Assembly: GCF_002776695.1 (NCBI RefSeq)
Contig: NZ_LFJC01000003.1
Coordinates: 2,148,487-2,212,486, forward strand
From: Bradyrhizobium nitroreducens
GTDB taxonomy: Bacteria; Pseudomonadota; Alphaproteobacteria; Rhizobiales; Xanthobacteraceae
Direction of reading: 5' to 3'
DNA: 64,000 bases
The notes under the pieces are model-generated. The model saw only the letters and a program-made list of their open reading frames with translations. It made no database searches and had not been told where the DNA came from. The number at the start of each line of letters is the position of its first letter. Within the stretch, counting starts at the first letter, position 1. The translations under genes were made by a program, and so were the position numbers. Shown in pieces: positions 7,942 through 17,908 of the stretch.

Positions 7942-10107
7942 TCAATCGACACGCGCATCCAGCCGGAACGCGTTTTCAACAATTCGCAATCCCACCTCGT
8001 TGCCGAGCGACATCAGCGATTCCGGGTGGAATTGCACGCCGGCAACAGGCAGGGTCTTGTGCTCCAGCGCCATGGCGACGCCGTCCTCGGTGCTGGCGGT
8101 GACGGATAGAACCGCCGGCATGCTGTCGCGCTCGACGAAGAGCGAGTGATAGCGGCCGATGACGATCTCGTTCGGCAGGTTGCGCATCAAGCGCCCGCCG
8201 CGCACCTGCACCCGCGAGGGGCGGCCGTGCGCGGGATGGGTGAGCTGGCCGAGCTCACCGCCAAAATATTCGCCGATCGCCTGCACGCCGAGGCAGACGC
8301 CGAACACCGGCAGCTTCTTCTCCAGCGCCGCGTCGATCGTCGTCTTGATTCCGAAATCTTCGGGCCTGCCTGGTCCGGGCGACAGCACGAGCAAATCCCA
8401 TGTCCTCTGCTTGAGCATGGCGAGCGCATGCACATAGCGGACCACGGTGACCTCGGCGCCGACCTGACGGAAATAGTCGGCGAGCATGTGCACGAAGCTG
8501 TCGTCATGGTCGATCAGCAGCACGCGTTTGCCGCTGCCGGTCGCGTCCGGCGCGAAGGTCGACAGCGGCTTCGGCGGATCGCCGCGCAGCGCCTGGAACA
8601 GGGCTGCGGCCTTGACCTGGCACTCGCGATCTTCCGCGGCCGGATCGGAATCGAACAGACAGGTGGCGCCGACGCGCACTTCAGCAAGGCCATCCTTCAT
8701 GCGGATGGTGCGGATGGTGAGGCCGGTGTTGATGCTGCCGTCGAAGTTCACCGCGCCGATCGCGCCGGCATACCAGCGTCGCGGCGAGCGCTCGTGATCC
8801 TCGACGAACTGCATCGCCCAGAGCTTTGGCGCGCCGGTGACGGTGACTGCCCAGGCATGGGTGAGGAAGGCATCGAGCGCGTCGAAGCCGGGACGCAGCA
8901 TGCCTTCGACGTGGTCGACGGTGTGAAACAGTTTTGAGTAGGTCTCGATCTGCCGCCGCGCCAGCACCTTGATGGTACCGGGCACGCAGACGCGCGCCTT
9001 GTCGTTGCGGTCGACGTCGGTGCACATGTTGAGCTCGAACTCGTCCTTCTCAGAGTTCAGGAGCTGGCGGATCTGCTCGGCATCGCCGATCGCATCGGTG
9101 CCGCGCGCGATCGTGCCCGAGATCGGGCAGGTCTCGACCCGGCGACCGTCGGAGCGCACGAACATCTCCGGCGAAGCCGAGACGAGGAATTCGCCCTCGC
9201 CGAGATTCATCAGCGCGCCATAGGGCGATGGGTTGATGACGCAGAGGCGCTGGAACACTTCGGCCGGCGAGCGGTCGCAAGGCTCGGCGAACAGCTGGCC
9301 GGGCACCGCCTCGAACAGATCGCCGCGGGCGAAGGCCGCGCGCGCGGTCTCGACCGTCGCCTGATATTCGCCGGGCGCGTGATCGGCAAAGCCCTGGCGC
9401 GGCGTCTTCAGATACGGGCTCTCGGCGGTCTCGCGCGGCAGGCCAGCGGTGGACTTGCCCTTCCAGGCAAAGTCGTACGAGAGCACCACGCCGCGGCCGG
9501 TGGCGCGGTCATAGGCCAGCAGGCGATCAGGCACGTACAGCACGATGTCGCGCTGGTCCTGCTCGCGCGGGCGCTTCTGCACGAGGTCCTCGATCTGGAA
9601 GACGAGGTCGTAGGCGAAGGCGCCGAACAGGCCGAGCAGCCCGTCGTCATTGGCGGAGAAGGCGGCGATGATGTCGCGCACCAGCGACATCACGCTGGCG
9701 CGCCGCGTGCGCTGATCCTCCTCGACCGGCGCATCGCCGCGGACGATGTGGCCGGCAAGCCTGGTCGTCGTCTTCTCGGAGATCACGACACAGGGCTCGC
9801 GCAGGACATCGCCGAGGAAGGCGATCAGCACCTCTCCACGTTCGTTCAGTGCTTCGAGCTTGAAGTTGACGCCTGATGTCTCGAGCTTGAGCGGCGGATC
9901 TGAGAAACCGAGGTCAAAACTCTCGTAGCGGCCGGGCACGGTCGTGCCCGAGGACAACACCACGCCGCGGCGACGGTCGAGCAGGTTGATCAGGTCGTCG
10001 AGCCTGTTGGCGCCGCCGGTGAACTGCTCCGCGACGCGCGTAATCGCCAGACCCGCGCGGGTCGCGTAGTCGCTTCTGGCCGGGAGGGCAAAGACTGTCC
10101 TGTTCAT
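7942..10107 (-). CDS. trpE(G): Fused anthranilate synthase, TrpE-TrpG
   Basis: The 721-residue bifunctional enzyme converts chorismate and glutamine to anthranilate, the first committed step of tryptophan synthesis. The chorismate-binding TrpE part spans roughly residues 1-515, with CPISGTIARG and the TGAPKLWAMQ segment. The glutamine amidotransferase part starts at about residue 525 (VLLIDHDDSFVHMLADYF) and contains the nucleophile motif GVCLGVQAIG and VAGVQFHPES. The fusion is characteristic of rhizobia and relatives. A leader peptide and attenuator lie directly upstream (10151-10271). apt follows. Confidence 0.96.
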   Translation of the reverse strand: MNRTVFALPARSDYATRAGLAITRVAEQFTGGANRLDDLINLLDRRRGVVLSSGTTVPGRYESFDLGFSDPPLKLETSGVNFKLEALNERGEVLIAFLGDVLREPCVVISEKTTTRLAGHIVRGDAPVEEDQRTRRASVMSLVRDIIAAFSANDDGLLGLFGAFAYDLVFQIEDLVQKRPREQDQRDIVLYVPDRLLAYDRATGRGVVLSYDFAWKGKSTAGLPRETAESPYLKTPRQGFADHAPGEYQATVETARAAFARGDLFEAVPGQLFAEPCDRSPAEVFQRLCVINPSPYGALMNLGEGEFLVSASPEMFVRSDGRRVETCPISGTIARGTDAIGDAEQIRQLLNSEKDEFELNMCTDVDRNDKARVCVPGTIKVLARRQIETYSKLFHTVDHVEGMLRPGFDALDAFLTHAWAVTVTGAPKLWAMQFVEDHERSPRRWYAGAIGAVNFDGSINTGLTIRTIRMKDGLAEVRVGATCLFDSDPAAEDRECQVKAAALFQALRGDPPKPLSTFAPDATGSGKRVLLIDHDDSFVHMLADYFRQVGAEVTVVRYVHALAMLKQRTWDLLVLSPGPGRPEDFGIKTTIDAALEKKLPVFGVCLGVQAIGEYFGGELGQLTHPAHGRPSRVQVRGGRLMRNLPNEIVIGRYHSLFVERDSMPAVLSVTASTEDGVAMALEHKTLPVAGVQFHPESLMSLGNEVGLRIVENAFRLDARVD

Positions 10108-10150
10108 GTGGTCCTCTTACGAAACTTGCCGAGGGAACGCCACACAGGAC

Positions 10151-10183
10151 AAACGAGAAGGCCGCCGCACTGTGCAGGCGACC
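10151..10183 (-). terminator. trp attenuator terminator
   Basis: On the minus strand GGTCGCC pairs with GGCGGCC (plus strand 10177-10183 with 10160-10166), extended by GCA/TGC in the loop and followed by the T-rich TTCTCGTTTG. The same 5' arm (10176-10183, GGTCGCCT) can pair instead with AGGTGGCC at 10214-10221, giving an antiterminator. That segment can itself pair with CACCTC inside the leader ORF (10228-10233). This is the classical 1:2 / 2:3 / 3:4 arrangement. Confidence 0.8.
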
Positions 10184-10223
10184 TCAGACGATTTGGGAAA
10201 GGAAAATCGCACCGGCCACCTCT

Positions 10224-10271
10224 TTAGGAGGTGCGCCACCAAAGACGGGCTGGGCGGGCTACGATGCTCAT
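10224..10271 (-). CDS. trpL: trp leader peptide
   Basis: The 15-codon reading frame encodes MSIVARPARLWWRTS, with tandem Trp codons three codons from the end. It lies upstream of trpE(G), and its stop codon is inside the first attenuator hairpin. An in-frame ATG six codons further upstream (10289) exists. The promoter-like elements, however, place the transcript start at or next to the A of ATG 10271, giving a leaderless mRNA as described for Sinorhizobium meliloti trpL. Ribosome stalling at the Trp codons would favour the antiterminator. Confidence 0.82.
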   Translation of the reverse strand: MSIVARPARLWWRTS

Positions 10272-10278
10272 GGGGCGG

Positions 10279-10308
10279 ATACTCACCATGGCGCGGGGGC
10301 GGCGTCAA
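10279..10308 (-). promoter_or_regulatory. Putative trpL-trpE(G) promoter
   Basis: Minus-strand -35 TTGACG (plus 10303-10308) and -10 GAGTAT (plus 10279-10284) are separated by 18 bases. The ATG of trpL at 10271 lies 7 bases downstream of the -10, where transcription would start. Confidence 0.6.
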
Positions 10309-10370
10309 GGTGAGAAAACCCGCTCCTCGCGGCCGGGACGCACAGCGTCCGGCTGCCGCCCCTGCCTGGT

Positions 10371-10985
10371 TCAAGGCTCCTCGGCCTGCGGCTCCCAGCC
10401 GAACCTGTTCTTCTTCCGATCCCATTTGAGGACGGAATAGCCGTCACATTCCATGCATCCCCAGAGGACGAGCTTGCCGCCCTTGCCCTTCGAGAGAGCG
10501 GCGAACTGGCGGTTCGTGCGTACGGCGTCGACAAAGCGGATCCTCGGCTTCTCGCCGTCGGGCTGATCGAGGACCAGCATGAACCTGCCCTTTTGACCCG
10601 CACATTCCTGAAACACGCCGACCACGGCGATCTGCTTCGTGGCGCCGCCGTCGAAGCGCCCCTCGATGGCAAAGGACATGCCGGCGCCCTTCATCGCGTC
10701 GGCGCCGTTCTCGAACATCAGCTCTTTGGGGATCAGGTCCTTGCGGAATTCAGTCGCCTTGCACCAGCTCTTGCGGATCTGGCTTGCGGGGATGCCGCGA
10801 ACCTCCGTCGTGAACGGTTGGAAGTCCGCGATGACCCACCAGGCCTCGGTCTTGAGATTACCGTTCAGCGTGACGAAGGCTTGTTGTCCCGGCGCCTGAG
10901 CTGCCGTCAGCAGCAGGGCGCCAAGGACGATCACCGGTCGGACGATCGAGCCGAGCACGCGGCGCGTGAGAGACGATGTCGACAT
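10371..10985 (-). CDS. Secreted protein of unknown function
   Basis: I do not recognise the family. From ATG 10985 the product has 204 residues, with a clear signal sequence (basic SLTRR, hydrophobic VIVLGALLLTA, AQA cleavage-like site at about residue 33). The mature part is beta-rich, with four cysteines (KSWCKATEF, FQECAGQKG, LWGCMECDG) that could form disulfides. The longer upstream open frame overlaps the dienelactone hydrolase gene and lacks a signal peptide, so I reject it. It ends 86 bases upstream of the trp promoter region. Confidence 0.65.
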   Translation of the reverse strand: MSTSSLTRRVLGSIVRPVIVLGALLLTAAQAPGQQAFVTLNGNLKTEAWWVIADFQPFTTEVRGIPASQIRKSWCKATEFRKDLIPKELMFENGADAMKGAGMSFAIEGRFDGGATKQIAVVGVFQECAGQKGRFMLVLDQPDGEKPRIRFVDAVRTNRQFAALSKGKGGKLVLWGCMECDGYSVLKWDRKKNRFGWEPQAEEP

Positions 10986-11016
10986 TCGCTCGCTGCCCCT
11001 GGTCGATTGTCCCGTC

Positions 11017-11691
11017 TCAACCCAGATGCTTCCTGAAAAACTCCGTCGCCCGGCCCCAGGCGAGCTCGGCGGCTTCGCGGTCGTGCACGGCCTGGCGCTG
11101 CTCGTTGACGAAGGCGTGCTCGGCGTCATAGCGGAACAGCTCCAGCGACTTGCCGGCGGCCTTCATGGCCGTCTCGAAGCCGCCCACCAGCTCCGGCGTG
11201 CACCAATCGTCCTTGTTGGCGAAATGGGCCTGAAGCGGGATCTTGACGTCGGCTGGCTTGGCCGCCTGCTCCGGGGGGATGCCGTAGAACACGACGCCGG
11301 CCGCGAGCTCCGGGATCTTGGTCGCGCCGATGATGGTGACGGCGCCGCCGAGGCAGAAGCCTGTCAGCCCGACCTTGGCACCGTTGCGCGACAGATATTG
11401 CGCGGCGCCGCGCACGGTCTGCGTGGTGGCGTCCATGAAGTCGAGCGAGTTCATCTCCTTGTTGGCGCTGTCCGTGTCGTGATACGGCACCACCTTGCCC
11501 TTGTAGAGATCGGGCGCCAGCGCATCGAAGCCGGCCAGCGCAAAGCGGTCGCACAGGCCCTTGATCTGGTCCGACAGCCCCCACCATTCCTGGATCACGA
11601 CGACGCCCGGTGCGTTGCCGCGCGCGGCATTGGCGAGATAGCCCGAGGCGTCCTTGCCGTCCGGACGCTTGAAGGTGATGGCGGTTCCCAT
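11017..11691 (-). CDS. Dienelactone hydrolase family protein
   Basis: A 224-residue alpha/beta hydrolase. The likely Cys-Asp-His triad is Cys113 in GFCLGG, Asp161/162 in ANKDDW and His192 in DAEHAF. Glu35 in VIQEWWG is the conserved residue that tunes the cysteine. The family hydrolyses dienelactones and related esters; the substrate here is unknown. The start ATG 11691 is preceded by GAGGAC and begins the family-like MGTAITF; upstream codons of the same frame fall in a palindromic repeat. Confidence 0.88.
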   Translation of the reverse strand: MGTAITFKRPDGKDASGYLANAARGNAPGVVVIQEWWGLSDQIKGLCDRFALAGFDALAPDLYKGKVVPYHDTDSANKEMNSLDFMDATTQTVRGAAQYLSRNGAKVGLTGFCLGGAVTIIGATKIPELAAGVVFYGIPPEQAAKPADVKIPLQAHFANKDDWCTPELVGGFETAMKAAGKSLELFRYDAEHAFVNEQRQAVHDREAAELAWGRATEFFRKHLG

Positions 11692-11767
11692 GGTGTCCTC
11701 CGATGAGTTTCTGGGGAGCGGTTGGTGGTATCTTCGCCGGTGCGGGCACGCGGCGCAATCCACACTG

Positions 11768-11875
11768 TCGTCATTCCGGGGCGCGCGATAGCGCGAACCC
11801 GGAATCCATCGGGCGGCAGAGTCGGTCGCTGAATGGATTCCGGGCTCGATGCTGCGCATCGCCCCGGAATGACGG
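11768..11875. repeat. Long palindromic intergenic repeat, copy 3
   Basis: Arms GTCATTCCGGGGCGCGCGAT and ATCGCCCCGGAATGACGG with inner GAACCCGGAATCCAT / ATGGATTCCGGGCTC. Same family as 1587, 3887 and 43862; it lies directly upstream of the dienelactone hydrolase start. Confidence 0.88.
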
Positions 11876-11878
11876 CGA

Positions 11879-11906
11879 CAAAAAAGCCCCCTTGCGGGGG
11901 CTTTTC
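11879..11906 (-). terminator. Intrinsic terminator of the fbcFH operon
   Basis: The stem AGCCCCC-TTGC-GGGGGCT is flanked by A-runs and T-runs. On the minus strand the hairpin is followed by TTTTTTG, 26 bases beyond the fbcH stop codon. Confidence 0.88.
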
Positions 11907-11931
11907 CATTTCTAGTCTCGGCAAGCGCCGC

Positions 11932-13995
11932 TCAGTGCGAGTCGGCCCAGACCTTCTTCTTGGTGAAGTACATCAGCCCCGCGAACAGGATCAGGAACAC
12001 GAAGACCTGGAAGCCGAGGCGCTTGCGCGCTTCCATGTGCGGCTCGGCGGTCCACATCAGGAACGTGGTGACGTCCTTGGCGTACTGCGCGACCGTGGTC
12101 GGCGAGCCGTCGTCATAGGTCACCTGCCCGTCGCTGAGCGGCTTCGGCATCTTGATGGCGTGGCCCGGGAAGTACTTGTTGTAGTACGAGCCTTCCGGGA
12201 TCGTGACGCCCTCGGGGACGTGATCGTCAAAACCCTGAAGCACGGCCGAGACGTAATCCGGGCCCTGCTCCTGGTACTGGGTGAAGAAGTCGAAGATGAA
12301 CCAGGGGAAGCCGCGGCCGTAGGAGCGCGCCTTGGTGATCAGCGACAGGTCGGGCGGCGCCGCACCGCCGTTCGCCGCGCGAGCGGCCTGCTCGTTCGGG
12401 AATGGCGAGGGGAAATAGTCCGCCGGCCGGCCGGGACGCTCGAACATGTCACCCGCATCGTTCGGGCCGTCCTTGACCTTGTACTCGGAGGCGAACGCTG
12501 CCGCCTGGGCCACGGAATAGCCGGGTCCGCCGGCTTCGGCGAGGTTGCGGAAGGCGATGTAGGACAGGCCGTGGCAGCTGGCGCAGACCTCTTTGTACAC
12601 CTTCAGGCCGCGCTGGAGCGCGCCGCGATCGTACTTGCCGAACGGGCCCGAGAACGACCATTTGTTCCCCGGCGGCTTGTCGCTGCCTTCGGAGGCGCGG
12701 GCATCCTGCATGCTGCCGAGGAACAGCGCGCCGGCGGCGACGAGCATGACCGCAACGGAAGCAACAGCCTTGCCGCCCTTGGCGAGAATCGCCTCCGAGA
12801 TCGAGTTCGGCACCGGCCGCGGCCTCTCGATCCGCGCGAGCAGCGGCAGCACGATCAGGAAGTAGGCGAAGTAGCAGACCGTCAGGACGCGGCCGGCGAT
12901 CACGTAGATGCCTTCCGGCGGCTGCGCGCCGAGATAGCCGAGCAGGATGCAGACCACGACGAAGATCCAGAAGAACTGCTTGGCCAGCGGGCGGTACTTC
13001 GACGACCTCGTCTTCGCGGCGTCGAGCCAGGGCAGGAAGCACAGGATGATGATCGCCGAGAACATCCCGATGACGCCTGCGAGCTTGTTCGGGATCGAGC
13101 GCAGGATCGCGTAGAACGGCAGGTAATACCATTCCGGCACGATGTGCGGCGGCGTCACGCCCGGGTTCGCCGGAATGTAGTTGTCGGCGTCGCCGAGATA
13201 GTTCGGCATGTAGAAGATGAACCAGGCGTAGAGCAGCAGGAAGCAGGCAACGCCGAAGCCATCCTTGATGGTCGCGTGCGGCGTGAACGGCACCGTGTCC
13301 TTTTCCGTCTTCGGCTCGACGCCGTCAGGATTGTTCTGGCCGGCGACGTGCAGCGCCCAGACGTGGAGCACGACGACCCCCGCGATCAGGAACGGCAGCA
13401 GATAGTGCAGCGAGAAGAAGCGGTTCAGCGTCGGGTTGCCGACCGAATAGCCGCCCCAGAGCAGCGTCACGATGCTCTCGCCGAAATAGGGAATGGCGGA
13501 GAACAGATTGGTGATGACGGTGGCGCCCCAGAAGCTCATCTGGCCCCAGGGGAGCACGTAGCCCATGAAGCCGGTCGCCATCATCAGGAGGTAGATGATG
13601 ACGCCGAGGATCCACAGCACCTCGCGCGGCTCCTTGTAGGAGCCGTAATAGAGGCCGCGCAGCATGTGGACGTAGACCGCGAAGAAGAACATCGACGCGC
13701 CGCAGGCGTGCATGTTGCGCAGCAGCCAGCCGTAGTTCACGTCACGGACGATCAGCTCGACCGACTTGAAGGCGAGGTCGGCATGCGGCGTGTAGTGCAT
13801 CGCCAGGATCACGCCGGTCAGGATCTGCATCCCCAGCATGAAGGAGAGGATGGCGCCGAAGGTCCACCAATAATTCAGGTTACGCGGGGTGGGATAAACG
13901 ACGAAGGAAGAGTGCATGAGGCCGAGGATCGGCAGGCGCCGCTCGAGCCATTGCAGGGCCGGATTGCTCGGCTGGTAGTCGGATGGTCCGCTCAT
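11932..13995 (-). CDS. fbcH: Cytochrome b/c1 polyprotein of the bc1 complex
   Basis: The 687-residue polyprotein carries two redox subunits of ubiquinol-cytochrome c reductase. Residues 1 to about 415 are cytochrome b, with many membrane helices and the conserved [18 protein letters not shown] segment. After a hydrophobic signal-like stretch ending in DARAS (near residue 430) comes cytochrome c1, with haem motif CASCHG near residue 470 and a C-terminal membrane anchor ([12 protein letters not shown]). In Bradyrhizobium japonicum this precursor is known to be cleaved after export. fbcF (Rieske) lies 62 bases upstream in the same operon. Confidence 0.97.
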   Translation of the reverse strand: MSGPSDYQPSNPALQWLERRLPILGLMHSSFVVYPTPRNLNYWWTFGAILSFMLGMQILTGVILAMHYTPHADLAFKSVELIVRDVNYGWLLRNMHACGASMFFFAVYVHMLRGLYYGSYKEPREVLWILGVIIYLLMMATGFMGYVLPWGQMSFWGATVITNLFSAIPYFGESIVTLLWGGYSVGNPTLNRFFSLHYLLPFLIAGVVVLHVWALHVAGQNNPDGVEPKTEKDTVPFTPHATIKDGFGVACFLLLYAWFIFYMPNYLGDADNYIPANPGVTPPHIVPEWYYLPFYAILRSIPNKLAGVIGMFSAIIILCFLPWLDAAKTRSSKYRPLAKQFFWIFVVVCILLGYLGAQPPEGIYVIAGRVLTVCYFAYFLIVLPLLARIERPRPVPNSISEAILAKGGKAVASVAVMLVAAGALFLGSMQDARASEGSDKPPGNKWSFSGPFGKYDRGALQRGLKVYKEVCASCHGLSYIAFRNLAEAGGPGYSVAQAAAFASEYKVKDGPNDAGDMFERPGRPADYFPSPFPNEQAARAANGGAAPPDLSLITKARSYGRGFPWFIFDFFTQYQEQGPDYVSAVLQGFDDHVPEGVTIPEGSYYNKYFPGHAIKMPKPLSDGQVTYDDGSPTTVAQYAKDVTTFLMWTAEPHMEARKRLGFQVFVFLILFAGLMYFTKKKVWADSH

Positions 13996-14057
13996 GATGC
14001 GATCCTGAGGAAATAATACGACGAGACGGCGCGAAGCTTCGGATGAAGGTCCGAGGC

Positions 14058-14588
14058 TCAGCCGATCTGGATTTTGGTGTCGGAAACGAACTGGTACGGC
14101 GGCACAGGCAGGTTCGCGGGCGCGGGCCCCTGGCGGATGCGGCCGGACGAATCGTACTGCGAACCATGGCAGGGGCAGAAGAACCCGTCGTAATTGCCTT
14201 CATGGGCGATCGGGATGCAGCCGAGATGGGTGCAGATGCCGATCACGACCAGCCATTGCTCGTGGCCGGACTTGACCCGGGCCTCGTCGGTCTCAGGATC
14301 GGGCAGGCTCGCCACGTTGACGGCGCGCGCCTCGTCGATCTGCTTCTTGGTGCGGTGGCTGATGTAGATCGGCTTGCCGCGCCAGAACACCTTGATGTCC
14401 TGGCCTTCGGCGACCGGGCTGAGATCGACCTCGATCGGCGCACCGGCGGCGATGGTCGAGGCGTCAGGATTCATTTGGGAGATGAAGGGCCAGAGCGCAG
14501 CTGCGCCCCCTACTGCTGCAGCTGCCCCGGTTGCAACGAATAAGAAATCACGGCGTGTCGGATGGTCCGCCGAAGACGCTGTCGTCAC
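14058..14588 (-). CDS. fbcF: Ubiquinol-cytochrome c reductase Rieske iron-sulfur subunit
   Basis: The 176-residue Rieske protein of the bc1 complex. A twin-arginine-like TRRDFLF and one N-terminal anchor helix (about residues 14-33) suggest Tat insertion. The 2Fe-2S ligands are in CTHLGCIP and CPCHGS. It is the first gene of the fbcFH operon. The 276 bases upstream, shared with the divergent trmL, hold the promoters; the stretch contains no other gene that I can support. Confidence 0.96.
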   Translation of the reverse strand: MTTASSADHPTRRDFLFVATGAAAAVGGAAALWPFISQMNPDASTIAAGAPIEVDLSPVAEGQDIKVFWRGKPIYISHRTKKQIDEARAVNVASLPDPETDEARVKSGHEQWLVVIGICTHLGCIPIAHEGNYDGFFCPCHGSQYDSSGRIRQGPAPANLPVPPYQFVSDTKIQIG

Positions 14589-14864
14589 GATTCCAACCCT
14601 TTCTTCTTATGCCACCGGTGGAACCGCTCCAGGAGCCCCCAAGGTCCCCGGAACAGTCTGCCGGCGCCCGCGGCCCCCCGCGGCGGCAGAACTTCGCTCA
14701 TTCGCCTCTAAACAGGCGAAACAGCAGTCCAGAATCGTTCTATTGGCACCCTTGCCCGGCGAGCGCAAGCCCGCTATCGGCGCGGGAGCGTGCCATGCAC
14801 GAATTCCCGGGCAGGCGATGTTTTATTGAGACATTTCCGCCCAGCAACCAACCCGCCGGCCTCG

Positions 14865-15323
14865 ATGCAGATAGCGCTTTTCCAGCCCGACATCCCTCAG
14901 AACACCGGCACGATTCTCAGGCTCTGCGCCTGCCTGGGATTGGCCGCCCATATCATCGAACCGGCAGGGTTCCCGGTCTCCGACCGCGCGTTCCGCCGGG
15001 CGGGAATGGATTACCTCGACCATGTCAGCATCGTCAGGCATGACTCCTGGCTGAAATTCGAGGAGTGGCGCACAGGCCATGGCTACCGCCTGCTGCTGTT
15101 CACCACCAAGGCCGCCACCGACTATCGCGATTTCCGTTACCAGACGTCGGACATCCTGCTATTCGGGCGCGAGAGCGCCGGCGTCACCGACGCGGTGGTC
15201 GAGGCCGCGGATGCGCGGCTGGTGATCCCGATCAAGGCCGGGCTGCGGTCGCTCAATGTCGCCATGTCGGCGGCGATGGCCGCGGGCGAGGCGCTGCGGC
15301 AGACCCGGAACCCGCACGTTTGA
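14865..15323 (+). CDS. trmL: tRNA (cytidine(34)-2'-O)-methyltransferase TrmL
   Basis: A 152-residue SPOUT methyltransferase that modifies the wobble base of tRNA-Leu isoacceptors. LFQPDIPQNTG near the start and LLFGRESAGVTD and VIPIKAGLRSLNVAMSAAMA near the end form the knotted SAM site. ATG 14865 gives the normal TrmL length and N-terminus (MQIALFQPDI). An upstream in-frame ATG at 14790 would add 25 non-conserved residues. Confidence 0.92.
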   Translation: MQIALFQPDIPQNTGTILRLCACLGLAAHIIEPAGFPVSDRAFRRAGMDYLDHVSIVRHDSWLKFEEWRTGHGYRLLLFTTKAATDYRDFRYQTSDILLFGRESAGVTDAVVEAADARLVIPIKAGLRSLNVAMSAAMAAGEALRQTRNPHV

Positions 15324-15356
15324 CAGGTTCAAGGCTGACAGGTTGAGGAGAGACCA

Positions 15357-15989
15357 TTGAGTTACGCGGTCAAGGAGATCTTCCTGACCCTGCAAGGCGA
15401 AGGCGCCCATGCCGGGCGCGCCTCCGTGTTCTGCCGCTTTGCCGGCTGCAACCTCTGGAGCGGGCGCGAGGCCGACCGCCTCGAGGCCACCTGCAAGTTC
15501 TGCGACACGGATTTCGTCGGGACCGACGGCACCCTCGGCGGCCGCTACGGCTCCGCCGCGGAGCTCGCCGACACCATCGCCGCACAGTGGACGGCCTCGG
15601 ACGCCAACCGCTACGTGGTGCTCACCGGCGGCGAGCCGCTGCTCCAGGTTGACACTGCGCTGATCGAGGCGCTCCACGACCGCGGCTTCGAGATCGGCGT
15701 CGAGACCAACGGCACCATTGCCGCGCCCGAGGGGCTCGACTGGATCTGTGTCAGCCCCAAGGGCGGCAGCGAGCTGGTGCTGCGTCAGGGCCACGAGCTG
15801 AAGCTGGTGTATCCGCAGGCCCTCGCCGCGCCCGAGACGTTCGAGAACCTCGCCTTCGAGCGCTTCTCACTGCAGCCGATGGACGGCCCCGGGGTGATCG
15901 AGAATACCGCGCGCGCGATCGACTATTGTCTGCGCCATCCGCAATGGCGGCTCAGCGTGCAGACGCATAAATCGCTCGGCATCAGATAG
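15357..15989 (+). CDS. queE: 7-carboxy-7-deazaguanine synthase QueE
   Basis: A 210-residue radical SAM enzyme converting 6-carboxytetrahydropterin to 7-carboxy-7-deazaguanine in queuosine synthesis. The iron-sulfur cysteines follow the atypical QueE spacing C-X14-C-X2-C ([19 protein letters not shown]). The N-terminal [20 protein letters not shown] and LTGGEPLLQ are also typical. The start is TTG 15357 with GAGGAG upstream. It is 33 bases after trmL, so both tRNA-modification genes may be co-transcribed. Confidence 0.94.
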   Translation: MSYAVKEIFLTLQGEGAHAGRASVFCRFAGCNLWSGREADRLEATCKFCDTDFVGTDGTLGGRYGSAAELADTIAAQWTASDANRYVVLTGGEPLLQVDTALIEALHDRGFEIGVETNGTIAAPEGLDWICVSPKGGSELVLRQGHELKLVYPQALAAPETFENLAFERFSLQPMDGPGVIENTARAIDYCLRHPQWRLSVQTHKSLGIR

Positions 15990-16003
15990 GACGCGACCCT
16001 CGA

Positions 16004-16897
16004 ATGCAGATGGACATGTCGATGATCGAAGACCGCAAGGCCCGCGCCCGCACCTGGTTCGAGGCCTTGCGCGACGACATCTGCGCGAGCTTCGAGAAGC
16101 TCGAGGACGACGCCCCGCAGAGTCTCTATCCCGGCGAGGCCGGCCGCTTCAAGCGCACGCCCTGGCAGCGCACTGATCATACCGGCGCGCCCGGCGGCGG
16201 CGGGGTGATGTCGATGATGCACGGCCGGCTGTTCGAGAAGGTCGGCGTGCATTGCTCGACCGTGCACGGCGAGTTCGCGCCCGAATTTCGGGCCCAGATT
16301 CCCGGTGCCGCGGACGATCCGAAATTCTGGGCCTCGGGCATCTCGCTGATCGCGCATATGCGCAATCCGAACGTGCCCGCCGTGCACATGAACACCCGCT
16401 TCGTCGTCACCACCAAAGCCTGGTTCGGCGGCGGCGCCGACCTCACGCCGGTGCTCGACCGACGGCGCACGCAGGAGGATGCCGACAGCATCGCCTTCCA
16501 CGCCGCGATGAAGGAGGCCTGCACCGGTCCGAACGGCGTTGCCGACTACGACAAGTACAAGAAGTGGTGCGACGAGTATTTCTACCTGCCGCACCGGAAA
16601 GAGGCGCGCGGCATCGGCGGCATCTTCTACGACTGGCACGACAGTGGCGACTGGGAGGCCGATCTCGCCTTCACCAAGGACGTCGGCCGCGCCTTCCTGA
16701 AGATCTATCCCGAGATCGTCAGGCGCAATTTCGCCAGCCCCTGGACCGCGGCCGACCGCGAGGAGCAGTTGATCCGGCGCGGGCGCTACGTCGAGTTCAA
16801 CCTGCTCTATGATCGCGGCACCATCTTCGGGCTCAAGACCGGCGGCAATGTCGATTCGATCCTGTCGTCGATGCCGCCCGAGGTGAAATGGCCGTGA
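16004..16897 (+). CDS. hemF: Oxygen-dependent coproporphyrinogen-III oxidase
   Basis: The 297-residue enzyme decarboxylates coproporphyrinogen III to protoporphyrinogen IX with O2 in haem synthesis. Conserved blocks include [33 protein letters not shown] and [19 protein letters not shown]. The length is normal for the family. It starts 15 bases after queE and overlaps the next gene by 10 bases. Confidence 0.96.
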   Translation: MQMDMSMIEDRKARARTWFEALRDDICASFEKLEDDAPQSLYPGEAGRFKRTPWQRTDHTGAPGGGGVMSMMHGRLFEKVGVHCSTVHGEFAPEFRAQIPGAADDPKFWASGISLIAHMRNPNVPAVHMNTRFVVTTKAWFGGGADLTPVLDRRRTQEDADSIAFHAAMKEACTGPNGVADYDKYKKWCDEYFYLPHRKEARGIGGIFYDWHDSGDWEADLAFTKDVGRAFLKIYPEIVRRNFASPWTAADREEQLIRRGRYVEFNLLYDRGTIFGLKTGGNVDSILSSMPPEVKWP

Positions 16898-17646
16898 CGA
16901 CGATGAAGCCCGCCCCGAAGCCCCTCCCCCGCGCCATGCTGATCGACATGGACGACACCATCCTGTCGGCCTATGGCCGGCCCGAGATCGCCTGGAACAC
17001 GATCGCGAAGGAATTCGCCGACGAGCTTGCGCCGCTACCGCCCGAGCTGGTCGCAACGACAGTCCTCGCTTTCGCGCGAAACTTCTGGGCGAACGCGGAA
17101 GCTGCATGGCGGATGAGGCTTGCCGAGGCGCGGCACCTCACGGTCAAGGGCGGCTTTGCCGCGCTCGCCGCCGCCGGCCATCGCGCCCTGCCGGACGATC
17201 TCGCCATCCGCCTCGCCGACCGCTTCACCGCCTATCGCGAGGAGGAGATGTTCGTCTTCCCAGGCGCGCATGAAGCGATCGACCAGTTGAAGGCACTCGG
17301 CATCAAGCTGGCGCTGGTCACCAACGGCGCCGCCGACATGCAGCGCGCCAAGGTCGAGCGCTTCAAGCTGGCGCATCGCTTCCACCACATCCAGATCGAA
17401 GGCGAGCACGGCTTCGGCAAGCCCGAGGAGCGCGCCTATCTGCATGCGATGGAGGCGCTCGGCGTCACGCCTGCGGACACCTGGATGATCGGCGACAATC
17501 TGGAATGGGAAGTCGTGACGCCGCAGCGCCTCGGCATCTACTCGATCTGGATCGACGTGCATGGCGAGGGCCTGCCGGAAGGCTCGACGATCAAGCCCGA
17601 CCGCATCATCCGCTCGCTGACCGAGCTGGTGCCGGGCCGGTCCTGA
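16888..17646 (+). CDS. HAD family hydrolase
   Basis: A 252-residue haloacid dehalogenase-like phosphatase. Motif I is LIDMDDTI at residues 17-24 (nucleophile and acid Asp), motif II is [10 protein letters not shown], the lysine is in [10 protein letters not shown], and motif III is [10 protein letters not shown]. The helical cap lies between motifs I and II, as in phosphoglycolate-phosphatase-like members. The substrate is unknown. The ATG overlaps the end of hemF, indicating translational coupling. Confidence 0.88.
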   Translation: MAVTTMKPAPKPLPRAMLIDMDDTILSAYGRPEIAWNTIAKEFADELAPLPPELVATTVLAFARNFWANAEAAWRMRLAEARHLTVKGGFAALAAAGHRALPDDLAIRLADRFTAYREEEMFVFPGAHEAIDQLKALGIKLALVTNGAADMQRAKVERFKLAHRFHHIQIEGEHGFGKPEERAYLHAMEALGVTPADTWMIGDNLEWEVVTPQRLGIYSIWIDVHGEGLPEGSTIKPDRIIRSLTELVPGRS

Positions 17647-17681
17647 GCAGGGTCCAAAACAAAAAACGCGAAAACAACCCC

Positions 17682-17807
17682 ATGCACAGTAGACGGCCCC
17701 AGCAGAATCAAGGGCTTGCTGATTTTACGAAACGGGCTTCGATCCGTCGGGCAAAACGGGGGTATGATGTCATCGTCGAAAGCCGCGATGGACGGATTTT
17801 TGCCTGA
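17682..17807 (+). CDS. Possible small basic protein (41 residues)
   Basis: An open frame of 41 codons starts with MHSRRPQQNQGLADFTKRAS and ends ESRDGRIFA. It is Arg/Lys-rich, and its codons are less GC-biased than those of neighbours. No strong ribosome binding site precedes it (AAACAACCCC). I do not recognise it, and it may be non-coding. Confidence 0.35.
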   Translation: MHSRRPQQNQGLADFTKRASIRRAKRGYDVIVESRDGRIFA

Positions 17808-17908
17808 GCCATAGCCAGCCGCTCACGGCTCGGCCTGCGCGATTTCCGGCAGCCCGCCTGGCGTGCGTCGACGGCCTCACCGCGGCACTGATGGCGGGCG
17901 CCGGTTGA

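Noticed and set aside
11833..14016. 727-codon plus-strand frame opposite fbcH
   Set aside because: The minus strand encodes a clear cytochrome b/c1; the plus frame is His/Arg/Asp-rich with no motif.
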